A stretch of DNA of 64,000 nucleotides, taken from the NCBI GenBank assembly GCA_964447015.1, contig CAYUQU010000004.1, positions 1-64,000 on the forward strand, written 5' to 3'. The first letter of the stretch is position 1. Each line of letters starts with the position of its first letter. Of this stretch, positions 9,865 to 18,442 are shown in pieces. This stretch comes from Wandonia sp964447015. GTDB taxonomy: Bacteria; Bacteroidota; Bacteroidia; Flavobacteriales_D; Crocinitomicaceae. The position numbers and the translations under genes were made by a program. The notes under the pieces were generated by a model that was not told where the DNA came from, did no database searches, and saw only the letters and a program-made list of their open reading frames with translations.

Positions 9865-11868
9865 ATGAGTAAATTAGATTCGAAAATACCTACAGGACCT
9901 ATTGATAAGAAGTGGGTTGATTATAAAAATCATGTAGCACTTGTTAACCCTGCCAACAAACGTCAAATTGATGTGATTGTTGTTGGTTCAGGATTGGCTG
10001 GAGCTTCTGCTGGAGCTTCTTTGGCAGAAATGGGATATAGTGTTAAAGTATTCTGTTTTCAAGATAGTCCACGTCGTGCGCACTCTATTGCAGCGCAAGG
10101 TGGAATTAACGCAGCAAAAAATTATAAAAATGACGGGGATTCAACTTTCCGTTTGTTTTACGATACCATCAAAGGAGGAGATTACCGTGCTCGCGAAGCA
10201 AACGTACACCGTTTAGCAGAAGTTAGTGCAAGTATTATCGACCAATGTGTGGCTCAAGGAGTTCCTTTTGCACGTGAATACGGCGGTTTATTAGACAACC
10301 GTTCATTTGGTGGAGTACAAGTACAACGTACATTCTACGCTGCAGGTCAAACAGGTCAACAACTTCTTTTGGGTGCTTATTCGGCGTTATCAAAAGAGAT
10401 TGCAAAAGGCACTATTAAAATGTATAACCGTCACGAGATGATGGATATCGTTAAGGTAGACGGCAAAGCACGTGGAATTATCGCGCGAAATTTAGTGAAC
10501 GGAGAAATAGAACGCCATTCAGCACACGCAGTACTGCTTTGTACTGGCGGATACGGAAACGTATTCTTCCTTTCTACAAACGCAATGGGAAGTAACGTAA
10601 GTGCGGCATGGAAAGCATATAAAAAAGGAGCATTCTTCGGAAACCCTTGTTTTACACAAATTCACCCAACATGTATTCCTGTTTCAGGTGACCACCAAAG
10701 TAAGTTGACGTTAATGTCAGAGTCTTTGCGTAATGATGGACGAATTTGGGTTCCAAAAAACATGGAGGATGCCAAAGCAATTCAACAAGGAAAAAAGAAA
10801 GCAAACGATATAGCTGAAGGCGATCGCGATTATTATTTGGAAAGACGTTACCCTGCATTTGGTAACCTTGTTCCACGTGACGTTGCTTCGCGTGCGGCAA
10901 AAGAAAGATGTGATGCAGGATACGGAGTGAACCCAACAGGTCAAGCGGTATTTTTGGATTATGCGGCTGCAATTGAGCGTTACGGAAAAATTGAAGCAAA
11001 CAAACTATACATTACTAATCCCGACAAAGCAACGATTACCAAGTTAGGTAAAGATGTAGTGAAAGAAAAGTACGGAAACTTGTTTGACATGTATATGCAG
11101 ATTACAGGTGAAAACCCGTATGAAACACCAATGAAAATTTATCCTGCTGTTCACTACACGATGGGTGGACTTTGGGTTGATTATGAGTTGATGACTACGG
11201 TTCCAGGACTTTATGCACTTGGCGAAGCTAATTTTAGCGACCACGGAGCAAATAGACTTGGTGCTTCTGCATTGATGCAAGGTTTGGCGGATGGTTATTT
11301 CGTGATTCCTTACACTATTGGCGCATACCTTTCAAACGACATTCGTACGGGTAAAATTCCAACTGACTCTGCTGAATTTGATGAAGCAGAGAAAGCGGTT
11401 AAAGAACGTATCGACAAACTTATAAATAACAAAGGAACAAAAGCGGTTGACTACTTCCACAAGAAACTTGGAAAAGTGATGTGGGATAAATGTGGTATGG
11501 CGCGTAACGAACAAGGGCTTAAAGAGGCAATCGAAGAAATTCGCGCAATTCGCGCTGAGTTTTGGGAAAATGTGCGTGTGTCTGGTTCGGCAAACGATTT
11601 TAATCCTGAATTAGATAAAGCAGGTCGTGTAGCTGATTTCCTTGAGCTTGGAGAATTGATGTGTTTAGATGCATTGACTAGAAAAGAATCATGTGGTGGT
11701 CACTTCCGTGAAGAATCGCAAACAGAAGAAGGCGAAGCACTTCGTGACGACGACAATTTTGCATTTGTTTCAGCATGGGAATTTGCGGGTGATGATAAAG
11801 AACCTGCATTGAACAAAGAGGATTTAGTATTCGAAAACGTGAAACTGGTTCAACGAAGCTACAAATAG
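9865..11868 (+). CDS. sdhA: Succinate dehydrogenase flavoprotein subunit
   Basis: The 667-residue subunit oxidises succinate to fumarate using covalently bound FAD. The dinucleotide-binding motif Val-Val-Gly-Ser-Gly-Leu-Ala-Gly lies near residue 40. The FAD-attachment region Arg-Arg-Ala-His-Ser-Ile-Ala-Ala-Gln-Gly-Gly (about 71-81) contains the His expected to be flavinylated. The substrate-binding segments His-Tyr-Thr-Met-Gly-Gly and Gly-Ala-Asn-Arg-Leu-Gly-Ala-Ser are present. The length is typical of the longer type B (Bacteroides/Campylobacterota-like) SdhA. It is the central gene of sdhCAB. Succinate oxidation is the likely direction in an aerobe, but fumarate reduction cannot be excluded by sequence. 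Confidence 0.95.
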   Translation: MSKLDSKIPTGPIDKKWVDYKNHVALVNPANKRQIDVIVVGSGLAGASAGASLAEMGYSVKVFCFQDSPRRAHSIAAQGGINAAKNYKNDGDSTFRLFYDTIKGGDYRAREANVHRLAEVSASIIDQCVAQGVPFAREYGGLLDNRSFGGVQVQRTFYAAGQTGQQLLLGAYSALSKEIAKGTIKMYNRHEMMDIVKVDGKARGIIARNLVNGEIERHSAHAVLLCTGGYGNVFFLSTNAMGSNVSAAWKAYKKGAFFGNPCFTQIHPTCIPVSGDHQSKLTLMSESLRNDGRIWVPKNMEDAKAIQQGKKKANDIAEGDRDYYLERRYPAFGNLVPRDVASRAAKERCDAGYGVNPTGQAVFLDYAAAIERYGKIEANKLYITNPDKATITKLGKDVVKEKYGNLFDMYMQITGENPYETPMKIYPAVHYTMGGLWVDYELMTTVPGLYALGEANFSDHGANRLGASALMQGLADGYFVIPYTIGAYLSNDIRTGKIPTDSAEFDEAEKAVKERIDKLINNKGTKAVDYFHKKLGKVMWDKCGMARNEQGLKEAIEEIRAIRAEFWENVRVSGSANDFNPELDKAGRVADFLELGELMCLDALTRKESCGGHFREESQTEEGEALRDDDNFAFVSAWEFAGDDKEPALNKEDLVFENVKLVQRSYK

Positions 11869-11897
11869 TAAGTTGAGTCAAATTAAAAACGAAAGAG

Positions 11898-12647
11898 ATG
11901 AAATTAACATTAAAAATATGGCGTCAAAAAAACGCTGGAGATAAAGGAAAAATCGTTGATTACCCAATTGACAACATTTCTCCTGATATGTCTTTCCTTG
12001 AAATGCTAGATGTATTAAATGATATTTTAGTGGAGAAAGGTGAGGAGCCAGTTGCATTTGATCACGATTGTCGCGAGGGAATCTGTGGAATGTGCTCATT
12101 ATACATCAACGGACGCCCACACGGACCTCAGTCGGGTGTAACTACATGTCAGCTTCACATGCGCTCATTTAAAGACGGAGATTCAATTTTTATTGAGCCG
12201 TGGAGAGCAAAAGGATTTCCTGTAATAAAAGATTTAGTTGTAGATCGCTCAGCTTTTGATCGTATTATTCAAGCTGGAGGGTATATTTCTGTAAACACAG
12301 GAGCCGCCCAAGACGCAAATGCCATTCCAGTACCTAAGGCTGACGCAGATGACGCTTTTGCAGCGGCAACGTGTATTGGTTGTGGAGCGTGTGTGGCAGC
12401 GTGTAAAAACGCTTCGGCAATGCTATTTGTTTCGGCAAAAGTATCTCAACTTGCATTGTTGCCACAAGGTAAAGTTGAAGCAGAACAACGCGTGTTAAAC
12501 ATGGTTTCTAAAATGGATGAAGAAGGTTTTGGAAACTGTACAAATACAGGTGCTTGTGAAGTGGAGTGTCCTAAAGGGATTTCACTTACAAATATCGCAC
12601 GAATGAATCGTGAGTTTTTAAAAGCTTCTGTTTGTTCTGAAAAATAA
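11898..12647 (+). CDS. sdhB: Succinate dehydrogenase iron-sulfur subunit
   Basis: The 249-residue subunit passes electrons from SdhA flavin to the membrane anchor. The [2Fe-2S] ligands lie in Cys-Arg-Glu-Gly-Ile-Cys-Gly-Met-Cys (about 58-66) and a following Thr-Thr-Cys. A C-terminal ferredoxin domain carries Cys-Ile-Gly-Cys-Gly-Ala-Cys (about 158-164) and Cys-Thr-Asn-Thr-Gly-Ala-Cys-Glu-Val-Glu-Cys-Pro (about 215-226) for the [4Fe-4S] and [3Fe-4S] clusters. It is the last gene of the operon, 29 bp after sdhA, and is followed by a terminator. Confidence 0.95.
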   Translation: MKLTLKIWRQKNAGDKGKIVDYPIDNISPDMSFLEMLDVLNDILVEKGEEPVAFDHDCREGICGMCSLYINGRPHGPQSGVTTCQLHMRSFKDGDSIFIEPWRAKGFPVIKDLVVDRSAFDRIIQAGGYISVNTGAAQDANAIPVPKADADDAFAAATCIGCGACVAACKNASAMLFVSAKVSQLALLPQGKVEAEQRVLNMVSKMDEEGFGNCTNTGACEVECPKGISLTNIARMNREFLKASVCSEK

Positions 12648-12667
12648 AAGAAAACAATTTGAAATTA

Positions 12668-12702
12668 AATAGCCGACTCTTTTTAGGGTCGGCTATTTTT
12701 TT
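12668..12702 (+). terminator. Terminator between sdhB and the convergent outer-membrane gene
   Basis: A 10-bp perfect stem (AATAGCCGAC at 12668-12677 with GTCGGCTATT at 12688-12697) is followed by a T tract to 12702. A-rich sequence on the other side means it could also serve the minus-strand gene ending at 12719. Confidence 0.85.
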
Positions 12703-12718
12703 AAGACAAATTTTTTAT

Positions 12719-13516
12719 TTACCAAGTAAAACACAAACCAAAAGAAATGGCGTTTGCACGTTCTGTAATTCTTGTGTCAAATAAAGGAACTAAATTGTAA
12801 CTAGCAAACATTCCCCAGTTTCTATATCCCATGCGAATTGTAGCGTCTAACTTGAATGGATTAAGGAAAAAAGAACCGCGCTCTGTGTGTTTGTAACTAT
12901 GTCCTCCACCTGCAGATCGTCTTTTTAAATCCGAGCCGAGTCGAACCCCCGCTAAAACACCCACGGCGATGTGCACATTTTTAGATAATTTATCACTTGT
13001 GTTAAATTGAAATAACACCGGAAGCTGTAAATACCCAACCAAAAGTCTGTTTCTAGAATAATTCCAAGTAGTATCTGTTGTAGCAACTATGGTGTCATTA
13101 AGATAGTCAAAATTCATGACATAGTTCCGTTTGAAACCATAGTGACTAGCGTTAAATCCTATTCCGGTTACAAACCCAAAATTATGTTTAGCAATGGGGA
13201 AAAAATGCTCAAATAAATTCACATTAAATGTCCACGAAGCAGCAGGGTCATTTTCTAAATAATCAGCATTTGAAAAGCGGGTTCCACCACTAGAGTTTAA
13301 AAGCATTCCTACTCCGATATCCAATCCAGACCAATGTGCATAGACATGGTCTCCTAACATTTTTTCACTGCGATAATACTTGTTTTTATCCTTCTTTTCC
13401 GTTTTTTCAATGGCAATTGTCACGTTTTTCTCGCCAAGTTGAATTTTTGTGGAATCAACTTCTTGACTCATTATAAATAAACTATTTAAACAAGCTGCTA
13501 AAAGAAGAAATCTCAT
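12719..13516 (-). CDS. Outer-membrane beta-barrel protein of unknown function
   Basis: This 265-residue protein has a signal peptide (Met-Arg-Phe-Leu-Leu-Leu, cleavage near Ser-Gln) and a mature part with alternating polar/hydrophobic strands and frequent Tyr, Phe and Asn. It ends in Leu-Cys-Phe-Thr-Trp; a C-terminal aromatic residue is usual for outer-membrane barrels recognised by the Bam machinery. It resembles the PorT/OmpW-like small barrels common in Bacteroidota, without a clear subfamily. It begins 8 bp after an anti-sigma-like gene, which itself overlaps an ECF sigma gene, so the three form an operon; an envelope-stress or output role is inferred only from that. Confidence 0.65.
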   Translation of the reverse strand: MRFLLLAACLNSLFIMSQEVDSTKIQLGEKNVTIAIEKTEKKDKNKYYRSEKMLGDHVYAHWSGLDIGVGMLLNSSGGTRFSNADYLENDPAASWTFNVNLFEHFFPIAKHNFGFVTGIGFNASHYGFKRNYVMNFDYLNDTIVATTDTTWNYSRNRLLVGYLQLPVLFQFNTSDKLSKNVHIAVGVLAGVRLGSDLKRRSAGGGHSYKHTERGSFFLNPFKLDATIRMGYRNWGMFASYNLVPLFDTRITERANAISFGLCFTW

Positions 13517-13524
13517 GATGTTTG

Positions 13525-14541
13525 TTATTCGTTTTTATTGAAAATAGACTTAACAAAAGAAACAGTGAATCGTCCAATTCGGACATAAAATGCGTCGTTT
13601 TCCTTTTTGACTTCCACTTTTTCGTCAATAAGGATGGTTACTTTTTGTATTAATGGTTCAACATTATTTCCATCAGAACTCTTTTCGTTCATTCCGATTA
13701 GAAAATAAGGATTGTTGTTTTCATCGTATTTAATGTCCTCTGGAGATATGTTGAGTTTCACTAACTCAGCGCTTAGGTTTTCTTCAATAAAAAGCGATTG
13801 CGTGTTTTTTGTAGGAAGATAAGTCGCTATAAATTCCGATTCGCTTTCTTTTTCAATACTTTTTGGTATCTCCACGTATTCTGTTGACTGAACAACAAGA
13901 TCCTTTTCATTTGAAGTAAAATTGTTGTCTGAAACCTGAACAGGAACAGTTGATTCATTACTTGTGTTTGTTTGAATTACACCCACAGCATTTTCTTGCG
14001 TATTATCTGCATTATCATAAAGTTGTTGCCCGACATATTCTGCAGGAAGATTTTGATTGAAGTTAATAGCAATCCAAACTCCAACAAACAGAGCGGCAAC
14101 ACCAGCTATTCTGAACACCCAAGGCATAACTCGAACAGGCGCATCTTTAACAAGAAGCTCTTTTCTTGAAAACTGATCTTGTGAATCTGATTTCAATTTG
14201 ATTTGATTGAATAAAGCGATTTCAGTATTCAACGAAGAATCCTGCTTTACAAGTTCTTTCAAGTAATTTTTTTCTTGTGGAGTAGCAACACCTTCTGTAG
14301 AAGCAATTACAAGATTATAAAGGTCTTCTCTTTTGGCGTCTTTTAGTAATTTACCCTTTGATTTATTTCCAATATGACTGGTCAATAAAACAGGACCTCG
14401 CTCCAAATCTTCAAGTTCGTGTTCAAGCTCAGGGTGACTATTAATGAAATCAAATAACATTTCCATTTCAGCAGGAGAAAGGTTTCCTTCACTGAAATCA
14501 AGCAAAAATGCTTCGTAGTTATTTTTTGTTATCTGTTTCAT
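13525..14541 (-). CDS. Probable anti-sigma factor, single-pass membrane protein
   Basis: The 338-residue protein has a cytoplasmic N-terminal half (1-145) with the typical opening of Bacteroidota anti-sigma proteins (a stretch rich in Glu, Leu and Asn, with a Ser-Pro-Ala-Glu motif), one membrane helix at about 150-167, and an acidic, Ser/Asn-rich periplasmic domain of about 170 residues with no family I can name. Its start overlaps the sigma-factor stop by one base (TAATG), which implies translational coupling, the usual arrangement for a sigma factor and its inhibitor. The zinc-binding His-x3-Cys-x2-Cys motif of ZAS-type anti-sigmas is not present. Confidence 0.65.
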   Translation of the reverse strand: MKQITKNNYEAFLLDFSEGNLSPAEMEMLFDFINSHPELEHELEDLERGPVLLTSHIGNKSKGKLLKDAKREDLYNLVIASTEGVATPQEKNYLKELVKQDSSLNTEIALFNQIKLKSDSQDQFSRKELLVKDAPVRVMPWVFRIAGVAALFVGVWIAINFNQNLPAEYVGQQLYDNADNTQENAVGVIQTNTSNESTVPVQVSDNNFTSNEKDLVVQSTEYVEIPKSIEKESESEFIATYLPTKNTQSLFIEENLSAELVKLNISPEDIKYDENNNPYFLIGMNEKSSDGNNVEPLIQKVTILIDEKVEVKKENDAFYVRIGRFTVSFVKSIFNKNE

Positions 14542-15026
14542 TAGTCTATAACGTATTCAATTTTTCTCAAATATTCTCTCAAGTTTTTGCGGGCACGGAA
14601 AATATATACTTTCACTTGTGATTCATTAAGTGAGAGAATTTCTCCAATTTCCTCATAACTATATCCTTCATAGTCTCTGAGCAAAATTACACTTTGTTGA
14701 ATCTGTGGAATTCTTTGCAAAGCCTCATTCAAAACTTCTTGCAAATCCGTTTGTTTCTGGTAACTTCTTTGCTCGGATTGAATCTCTTCGGAGTAGCTCA
14801 TTCGCGACTCTTTTCGAATCAAATCAATCATCGTTCTGTATGCGGCTTGAAAAAGATAACTCTTTGCTTTATCAAAGGGTACATCTTCCACTCTCACCCA
14901 AACTTTTTCAAAAACATCCTGTACAATGTCTTCCGCTTTTTCTACACTTCTGATGTGCTTAAGAATAAACCGATAAATATTATCAGAATAGTCCCGCACA
15001 CAGATGTTGTATTCGCTTACTGTCAT
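14541..15026 (-). CDS. ECF-type RNA polymerase sigma factor
   Basis: The 161-residue protein has sigma region 2 (about 10-75, including Lys-Ala-Glu-Asp-Ile-Val-Gln-Asp-Val-Phe and Ala-Ala-Tyr-Arg-Thr) and region 4 (about 105-155, with Glu-Gly-Tyr-Ser-Tyr-Glu-Glu-Ile-Gly-Glu-Ile-Leu as the helix-turn-helix lead-in) and no region 3, as in ECF sigma-70 factors. It should direct a small regulon under control of the membrane protein encoded next. The ATG at 15026 gives full region 2. A -7 element lies 54 bp upstream of the start. Confidence 0.88.
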   Translation of the reverse strand: MTVSEYNICVRDYSDNIYRFILKHIRSVEKAEDIVQDVFEKVWVRVEDVPFDKAKSYLFQAAYRTMIDLIRKESRMSYSEEIQSEQRSYQKQTDLQEVLNEALQRIPQIQQSVILLRDYEGYSYEEIGEILSLNESQVKVYIFRARKNLREYLRKIEYVID

Positions 15027-15079
15027 TCGGTTGTTTTGTTATTTGACGATTACTTCGTCGATTTGTTACACGTTATCAA

Positions 15080-15087
15080 CAAAAATA
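15080..15087 (-). promoter_or_regulatory. -7 element for the ECF sigma operon
   Basis: TATTTTTG on the minus strand matches TAnnTTTG exactly and predicts a leader of about 50 nt. No TTG was found at the expected -33 spacing. Confidence 0.45.
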
Positions 15088-15133
15088 GTAATAAAATGTG
15101 GAAAACCCATTTTGTGATAAACAAGAACAACGC

Positions 15134-15466
15134 TCAACGTGGTGTAAAACAAAGAAATATGTAATAGTTTTTCAATCTGTGTTTTTTCAATAAAACGAAT
15201 ATCTTTTGGCCCTTCATATAACACAAACTGTTTTTATGTAGTGAATAGAACACGTATCCCTCGATACGTCTCCCGACAATAAATGGATGCTTTTCCCTTT
15301 GAAACAAAATTATCTTATTATCGGAACACACTCGGTCTCCTCCTTTCACCACAACATACAAGCGTCTTTTGTCTTTTTCATAGACTACTATAAATGTTAT
15401 TTGACTTGGAATATGACAGGAGACATTGGGGACTTTTATCCAAATGATTGAAGTGAATTCTTGATA
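15134..15466 (-). other. Open frame without a good start, possible gene remnant
   Basis: Between the ECF sigma gene and idi the minus strand stays open for 110 codons (stop at 15134-15136; the upstream limit is TAA at 15467-15469, immediately preceded by an ATG). The predicted peptide contains Ile-Thr-Phe-Ile-Val-Val-Tyr-Glu, Gly-Gly-Asp-Arg-Val and Lys-Ile-Ile-Leu-Phe-Gln-Arg, which alternate like beta strands and faintly recall S24/S26 peptidase-like beta barrels. The only nearby start is a TTG at codon 36. An ATG followed directly by a stop could mean a broken gene. This stretch (15027-15492) otherwise holds only promoter sequence. It may be chance. Confidence 0.2.
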
Positions 15467-15492
15467 TTACATAGATTTCCATTCGTTTATAT

Positions 15493-15500
15493 TAACTTTG
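15493..15500 (+). promoter_or_regulatory. -7 element for idi-queD
   Basis: TAACTTTG is an exact TAnnTTTG match. The TTG inside it (15498) could be mistaken for the idi start codon. Transcription is predicted to begin near 15505-15507, which argues for the GTG at 15525. Confidence 0.6.
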
Positions 15501-15524
15501 AATCACAATTTGAAATGTTATAAA

Positions 15525-16046
15525 GTGGAAGAAAAGGTAATTCTTGTAGATACTCAAGACCAACCAATGGGGTTGATGGAGAAAATGGAAGCGCATGAGA
15601 AAGGCTTATTACACCGTGCGTTTTCAGTATTTGTAATAAACGACAAAGGCGAAGTGCTTTTACAGCAACGAGCAGACTCAAAATACCATTCAGGCGGATT
15701 ATGGACGAATACGTGTTGTAGTCACCCTAGAGATGGAGAAGATCTTATCTCGGCGGGGAAACGTCGCCTTCGAGAAGAAATGGGTTTTGAAGTTGACTTG
15801 AAGTACGCGTTTGCATTTATATATCGTGCTGAGCTGGACAAAGGAATGACAGAACATGAGTTTGACCACGTGATGACAGGAGTTTATAATGATGCACCAA
15901 ACCCAAATCCAGACGAAGTAGGAGGATGGAAGTATATGAAGTGGGATGATTTGATTGCTGATATGGCAAACAATCCTGAAAACTATACAGCGTGGTTTCG
16001 TATTATTATGCAAGAAAGAGCAGAAGAAATTAAGCAGTATTTGTAA
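15525..16046 (+). CDS. idi: Isopentenyl-diphosphate delta-isomerase, type I
   Basis: The enzyme interconverts IPP and DMAPP for isoprenoid synthesis. It is a Nudix-fold protein with the active-site Cys in Thr-Asn-Thr-Cys-Cys-Ser-His-Pro, the Nudix-like helix Arg-Arg-Leu-Arg-Glu-Glu-Met-Gly, and the metal/acid site Glu-His-Glu-Phe-Asp-His. The frame can be opened at TTG 15498, but that codon lies inside a promoter element; GTG at 15525 gives Val-Glu-Glu-Lys-Val-Ile-Leu-Val-Asp, the usual N-terminus, and 173 residues. dxr, an upstream step of the same pathway, is elsewhere in the window (55575-56756). A QueD-like gene follows after 4 bp. Confidence 0.9.
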   Translation: MEEKVILVDTQDQPMGLMEKMEAHEKGLLHRAFSVFVINDKGEVLLQQRADSKYHSGGLWTNTCCSHPRDGEDLISAGKRRLREEMGFEVDLKYAFAFIYRAELDKGMTEHEFDHVMTGVYNDAPNPNPDEVGGWKYMKWDDLIADMANNPENYTAWFRIIMQERAEEIKQYL

Positions 16047-16050
16047 TTGA

Positions 16051-16455
16051 ATGAAAGTTTGTAGAAGAGAAACGTTTAACGCCGCACATCGTTTGTTTAA
16101 CCCGAATTGGACAGACGAAAAAAACGATGAGGTTTTTGGACTGTGTAATAATCCTAATTTTCACGGACATAATTATGTGCTTGAAGTATGGGTTGACGGA
16201 GAGATAGACCCTGATACTGGCTATGTCATTGACACTAAAATTCTCAAAGAAATTATTCACGAGGAGATAGTGGAAGAATTTGACCACAAAAACCTGAATT
16301 TGGATGTGCCAGAATTTCAAAAACTAAATCCAACAGCTGAAAACATTTCAATTGTCATCTGGAATAAACTAAGAAATCGCCTTCCAAATAACCTTGATTT
16401 ACTGGTACGACTTTATGAAACCGAGCGGAATATTGTGGAGTATGGAGGGAAGTGA
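16051..16455 (+). CDS. queD: 6-pyruvoyl-tetrahydropterin synthase / 6-carboxytetrahydropterin synthase family (QueD-like)
   Basis: This 134-residue protein has the zinc ligands expected of the PTPS fold: His in Phe-Asn-Ala-Ala-His-Arg-Leu and two His in Phe-His-Gly-His-Asn-Tyr. The Asp-His-Lys-Asn-Leu-Asn segment and Pro-Thr-Ala-Glu-Asn (substrate-anchoring Glu) follow, as does a late Tyr-Glu-Thr. Family members make 6-carboxytetrahydropterin for queuosine or tetrahydrobiopterin-type pterins. No queC/queE neighbour is present, so the specific product is uncertain; length and the Cys-Arg-Arg-Glu-Thr-Phe N-terminus fit QueD of Bacteroidota. Co-transcription with idi is likely. Confidence 0.8.
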   Translation: MKVCRRETFNAAHRLFNPNWTDEKNDEVFGLCNNPNFHGHNYVLEVWVDGEIDPDTGYVIDTKILKEIIHEEIVEEFDHKNLNLDVPEFQKLNPTAENISIVIWNKLRNRLPNNLDLLVRLYETERNIVEYGGK

Positions 16456-16457
16456 AG

Positions 16458-17309
16458 CTAATCTACTTTAATTATTTTTTTAGTTTCGACTTGTCCTTTT
16501 GATGTTACGAGCTGATAGTAATATGTTCCACTCGAAAATTCTGAAGTAGACAGTGTAATATTATTAAAGTTTGAATCTATATTATAGGACTTAATTTCTT
16601 GACCATCAGCATCGTAAATTTTTATTATTCCACGTTCTTCGTTTTCAGGCAAGAAATACGGAATTGAAATCAGGTTATTAGTTGGATTAGGAAACGGGTT
16701 TCCTAAAATACCTGAAGGTTCGTCTAATAGATCATTTTCAAAAATGTCTGCTGTTTCAGAAGGTAAATTTCCACAGACGGAATAAACTCTTGAAGAACCA
16801 TCTATACAGCGCAATAAGAGTTTTGTGCCCACAGGTGTGTTGACAATTGGTTTGTTGTATTCAGGACCATATTTCCAACCATCCGAAAAATTCATAAAAG
16901 AACAACTGTCAATATCGGCTAATTGAGTTCCATCTGTACGATATACATAGAAATGTTTTGGATAAGTGTTTGGCATTCCATTACCCAGAAAACTTAAACC
17001 ATACTCAATATTTTCGGAGTTACAATCAAAAAGTGATTTTGATACAAAAGCGATCTGATATTGAGAACTCCCCGCAACATAAGTAATCGGGATGTTAACA
17101 TTCAGATATACACTATGATCTAAATTATATAAGGTAAATTGAGAATTTAAAGGATCAAAAATCACGTATTTAAATGTAGTATTATCAAGCTTGATTAATT
17201 GAAAATGTTTTGGAACCGAATGTACATTCGGGTATATATTCTCCAATGTTATTTGCCCAAAAACCGAATTGATTAATGTGATCATTAGAATTACAATGCA
17301 TTTTTTCAT
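16458..17309 (-). CDS. Secreted protein of unknown function with T9SS sorting domain
   Basis: The 283-residue protein starts with a signal peptide (Met-Lys-Lys-Cys-Ile-Val-Ile-Leu, cleavage near Phe-Gly-Gln) at ATG 17309; the frame reaches a TTG at 17324, which I rejected. The middle (about 20-195) is a beta-rich region with four or five Cys and no family I recognise. The last 80 residues are a T9SS type A sorting domain: Asn-Pro-Phe-Pro-Asn-Pro-Thr-Asn, beta strands, Ser-Gly-Thr-Tyr-Tyr-Tyr-Gln, and a Lys-Lys-Ile-Ile-Lys end. It should be exported through T9SS. It is convergent with queD with a 2-bp gap. Confidence 0.75.
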   Translation of the reverse strand: MKKCIVILMITLINSVFGQITLENIYPNVHSVPKHFQLIKLDNTTFKYVIFDPLNSQFTLYNLDHSVYLNVNIPITYVAGSSQYQIAFVSKSLFDCNSENIEYGLSFLGNGMPNTYPKHFYVYRTDGTQLADIDSCSFMNFSDGWKYGPEYNKPIVNTPVGTKLLLRCIDGSSRVYSVCGNLPSETADIFENDLLDEPSGILGNPFPNPTNNLISIPYFLPENEERGIIKIYDADGQEIKSYNIDSNFNNITLSTSEFSSGTYYYQLVTSKGQVETKKIIKVD

Positions 17310-17444
17310 AATATTTGCTTTCAATACTTGTTAAGTAAAAGTAAATATAATATAAAGAAACACAACTAGCTGAAAATTAAGGTTAAAATAACAGAGGATA
17401 AAGAGAGGAATGTGTTTACGCACCCAATCTTTTCAATAAAACCA

Positions 17445-17452
17445 TATCTTTG
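17445..17452 (+). promoter_or_regulatory. -7 element for the GT9 gene (leaderless)
   Basis: TATCTTTG is an exact TAnnTTTG match ending 6 bp before the ATG at 17459, so transcription should start at or next to the start codon. Confidence 0.6.
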
Positions 17453-17458
17453 CCAAGT

Positions 17459-18442
17459 ATGAAAAAAATTCTGGTGCTTCGTTTCAGCTCAATTGGCGAT
17501 ATCGTCTTGACATCTCCTGTTGTTCGTGCGTTGAAAGAACAGACTGGAGCTCAGATTCACTATTTAACCAAAGCATCTTTTAAGTCTATTGTTGCATCAA
17601 ATCCTTATATTGACAAGGTTCACGTTTTTGAAAAAGACTTTAACGAGGTTCTGGAAGAACTACAAGCAGAGAGTTTTGATTTTGTGGTCGACTTACACCA
17701 TAATTTAAGAACGCTGCGCCTCAAGAACGCCTTAAAAAAACCCTCAAAGTCATTCCCAAAATTAAACATCAGAAAGTATTTCTATGTGCGTTTTAAGTTC
17801 AACGTAATGCCCGACATTCATATTGTGGACCGTTATTTTGAGGCTGTACAAACATTGGGAGTTAAGAATGATGGCAAAGGGCTAGATTATTTTATTCCTG
17901 AATCTGAAAAGGTTGATTGCGGTTCGTTTTTGCCTGATGGTTTTCAAAATGGATATGTTGCCCTGGCATTAGGTGCCAAATTTGCCACAAAACAACTTCC
18001 ACAAAACAAGATGATGGAACTGTTGAAAAACACAAACATTCCCGTTGTTTTGCTAGGCGGTCCTGAGGATACGATTTTGGGAGATGAACTTGCTAAAATT
18101 GCTCCTGAGAGAATCTTCAATACGGCGGGCAAATGTTCATTAAACCAAAGCGCCTCACTAGTGCAACAATCAACGTGTTTGATAACTCACGACACAGGGT
18201 TGATGCACATTGCAAGCGCATTTAAAAAAGATATTTTATCAATTTGGGGAAATACGACACCCAAATTAGGTATGTATCCTTATCTCCCAGGAGAGAAAAG
18301 TGAAATTTTTGAAGTCAACAACCTGTCATGCCGACCATGCAGCAAAATTGGCTACCAAAAATGTCCAAAAGGTCACTTTAAGTGCATGAATGAACAGAAT
18401 ATTGATGCGATTACCGCTAGTTTGAAAAAAATAACGGGTTAG
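17459..18442 (+). CDS. Glycosyltransferase family 9 (ADP-heptose:LPS heptosyltransferase-like)
   Basis: The 327-residue cytoplasmic enzyme probably adds a heptose-like sugar to the LPS core. The N-terminal Arg-Phe-Ser-Ser-Ile-Gly-Asp-Ile-Val-Leu-Thr motif, a Leu-Leu-Gly-Gly-Pro-Glu-Asp strand at about 200 and Thr-His-Asp-Thr-Gly-Leu-Met-His-Ile-Ala (about 245-255) are classic GT9 signatures. A late Cys cluster (Cys-Arg-Pro-Cys, Lys-Cys, Lys-Cys-Met) is usual in the Bacteroidota subgroup. The frame opens at TTG 17450 inside a promoter element; the ATG at 17459 is the likely start. The 3' end overlaps the convergent thioesterase by 4 bp. Confidence 0.88.
   Translation: MKKILVLRFSSIGDIVLTSPVVRALKEQTGAQIHYLTKASFKSIVASNPYIDKVHVFEKDFNEVLEELQAESFDFVVDLHHNLRTLRLKNALKKPSKSFPKLNIRKYFYVRFKFNVMPDIHIVDRYFEAVQTLGVKNDGKGLDYFIPESEKVDCGSFLPDGFQNGYVALALGAKFATKQLPQNKMMELLKNTNIPVVLLGGPEDTILGDELAKIAPERIFNTAGKCSLNQSASLVQQSTCLITHDTGLMHIASAFKKDILSIWGNTTPKLGMYPYLPGEKSEIFEVNNLSCRPCSKIGYQKCPKGHFKCMNEQNIDAITASLKKITG

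Noticed and set aside
10652..11881. Several open frames on the minus strand over sdhA, and similar frames over kinase, KS, hemL and lysS genes
   Set aside because: They lie wholly inside genes with clear family motifs on the other strand or frame, and none has a recognisable motif or signal peptide.
17450..17458. TTG start for the GT9 gene, and TTG starts for idi (15498), hemL (46131), udk (3242) and the 50828 gene (50819)
   Set aside because: ATG or GTG downstream gives the family's usual N-terminus; at 17450, 15498 and 50819 the TTG is also part of a TAnnTTTG promoter.
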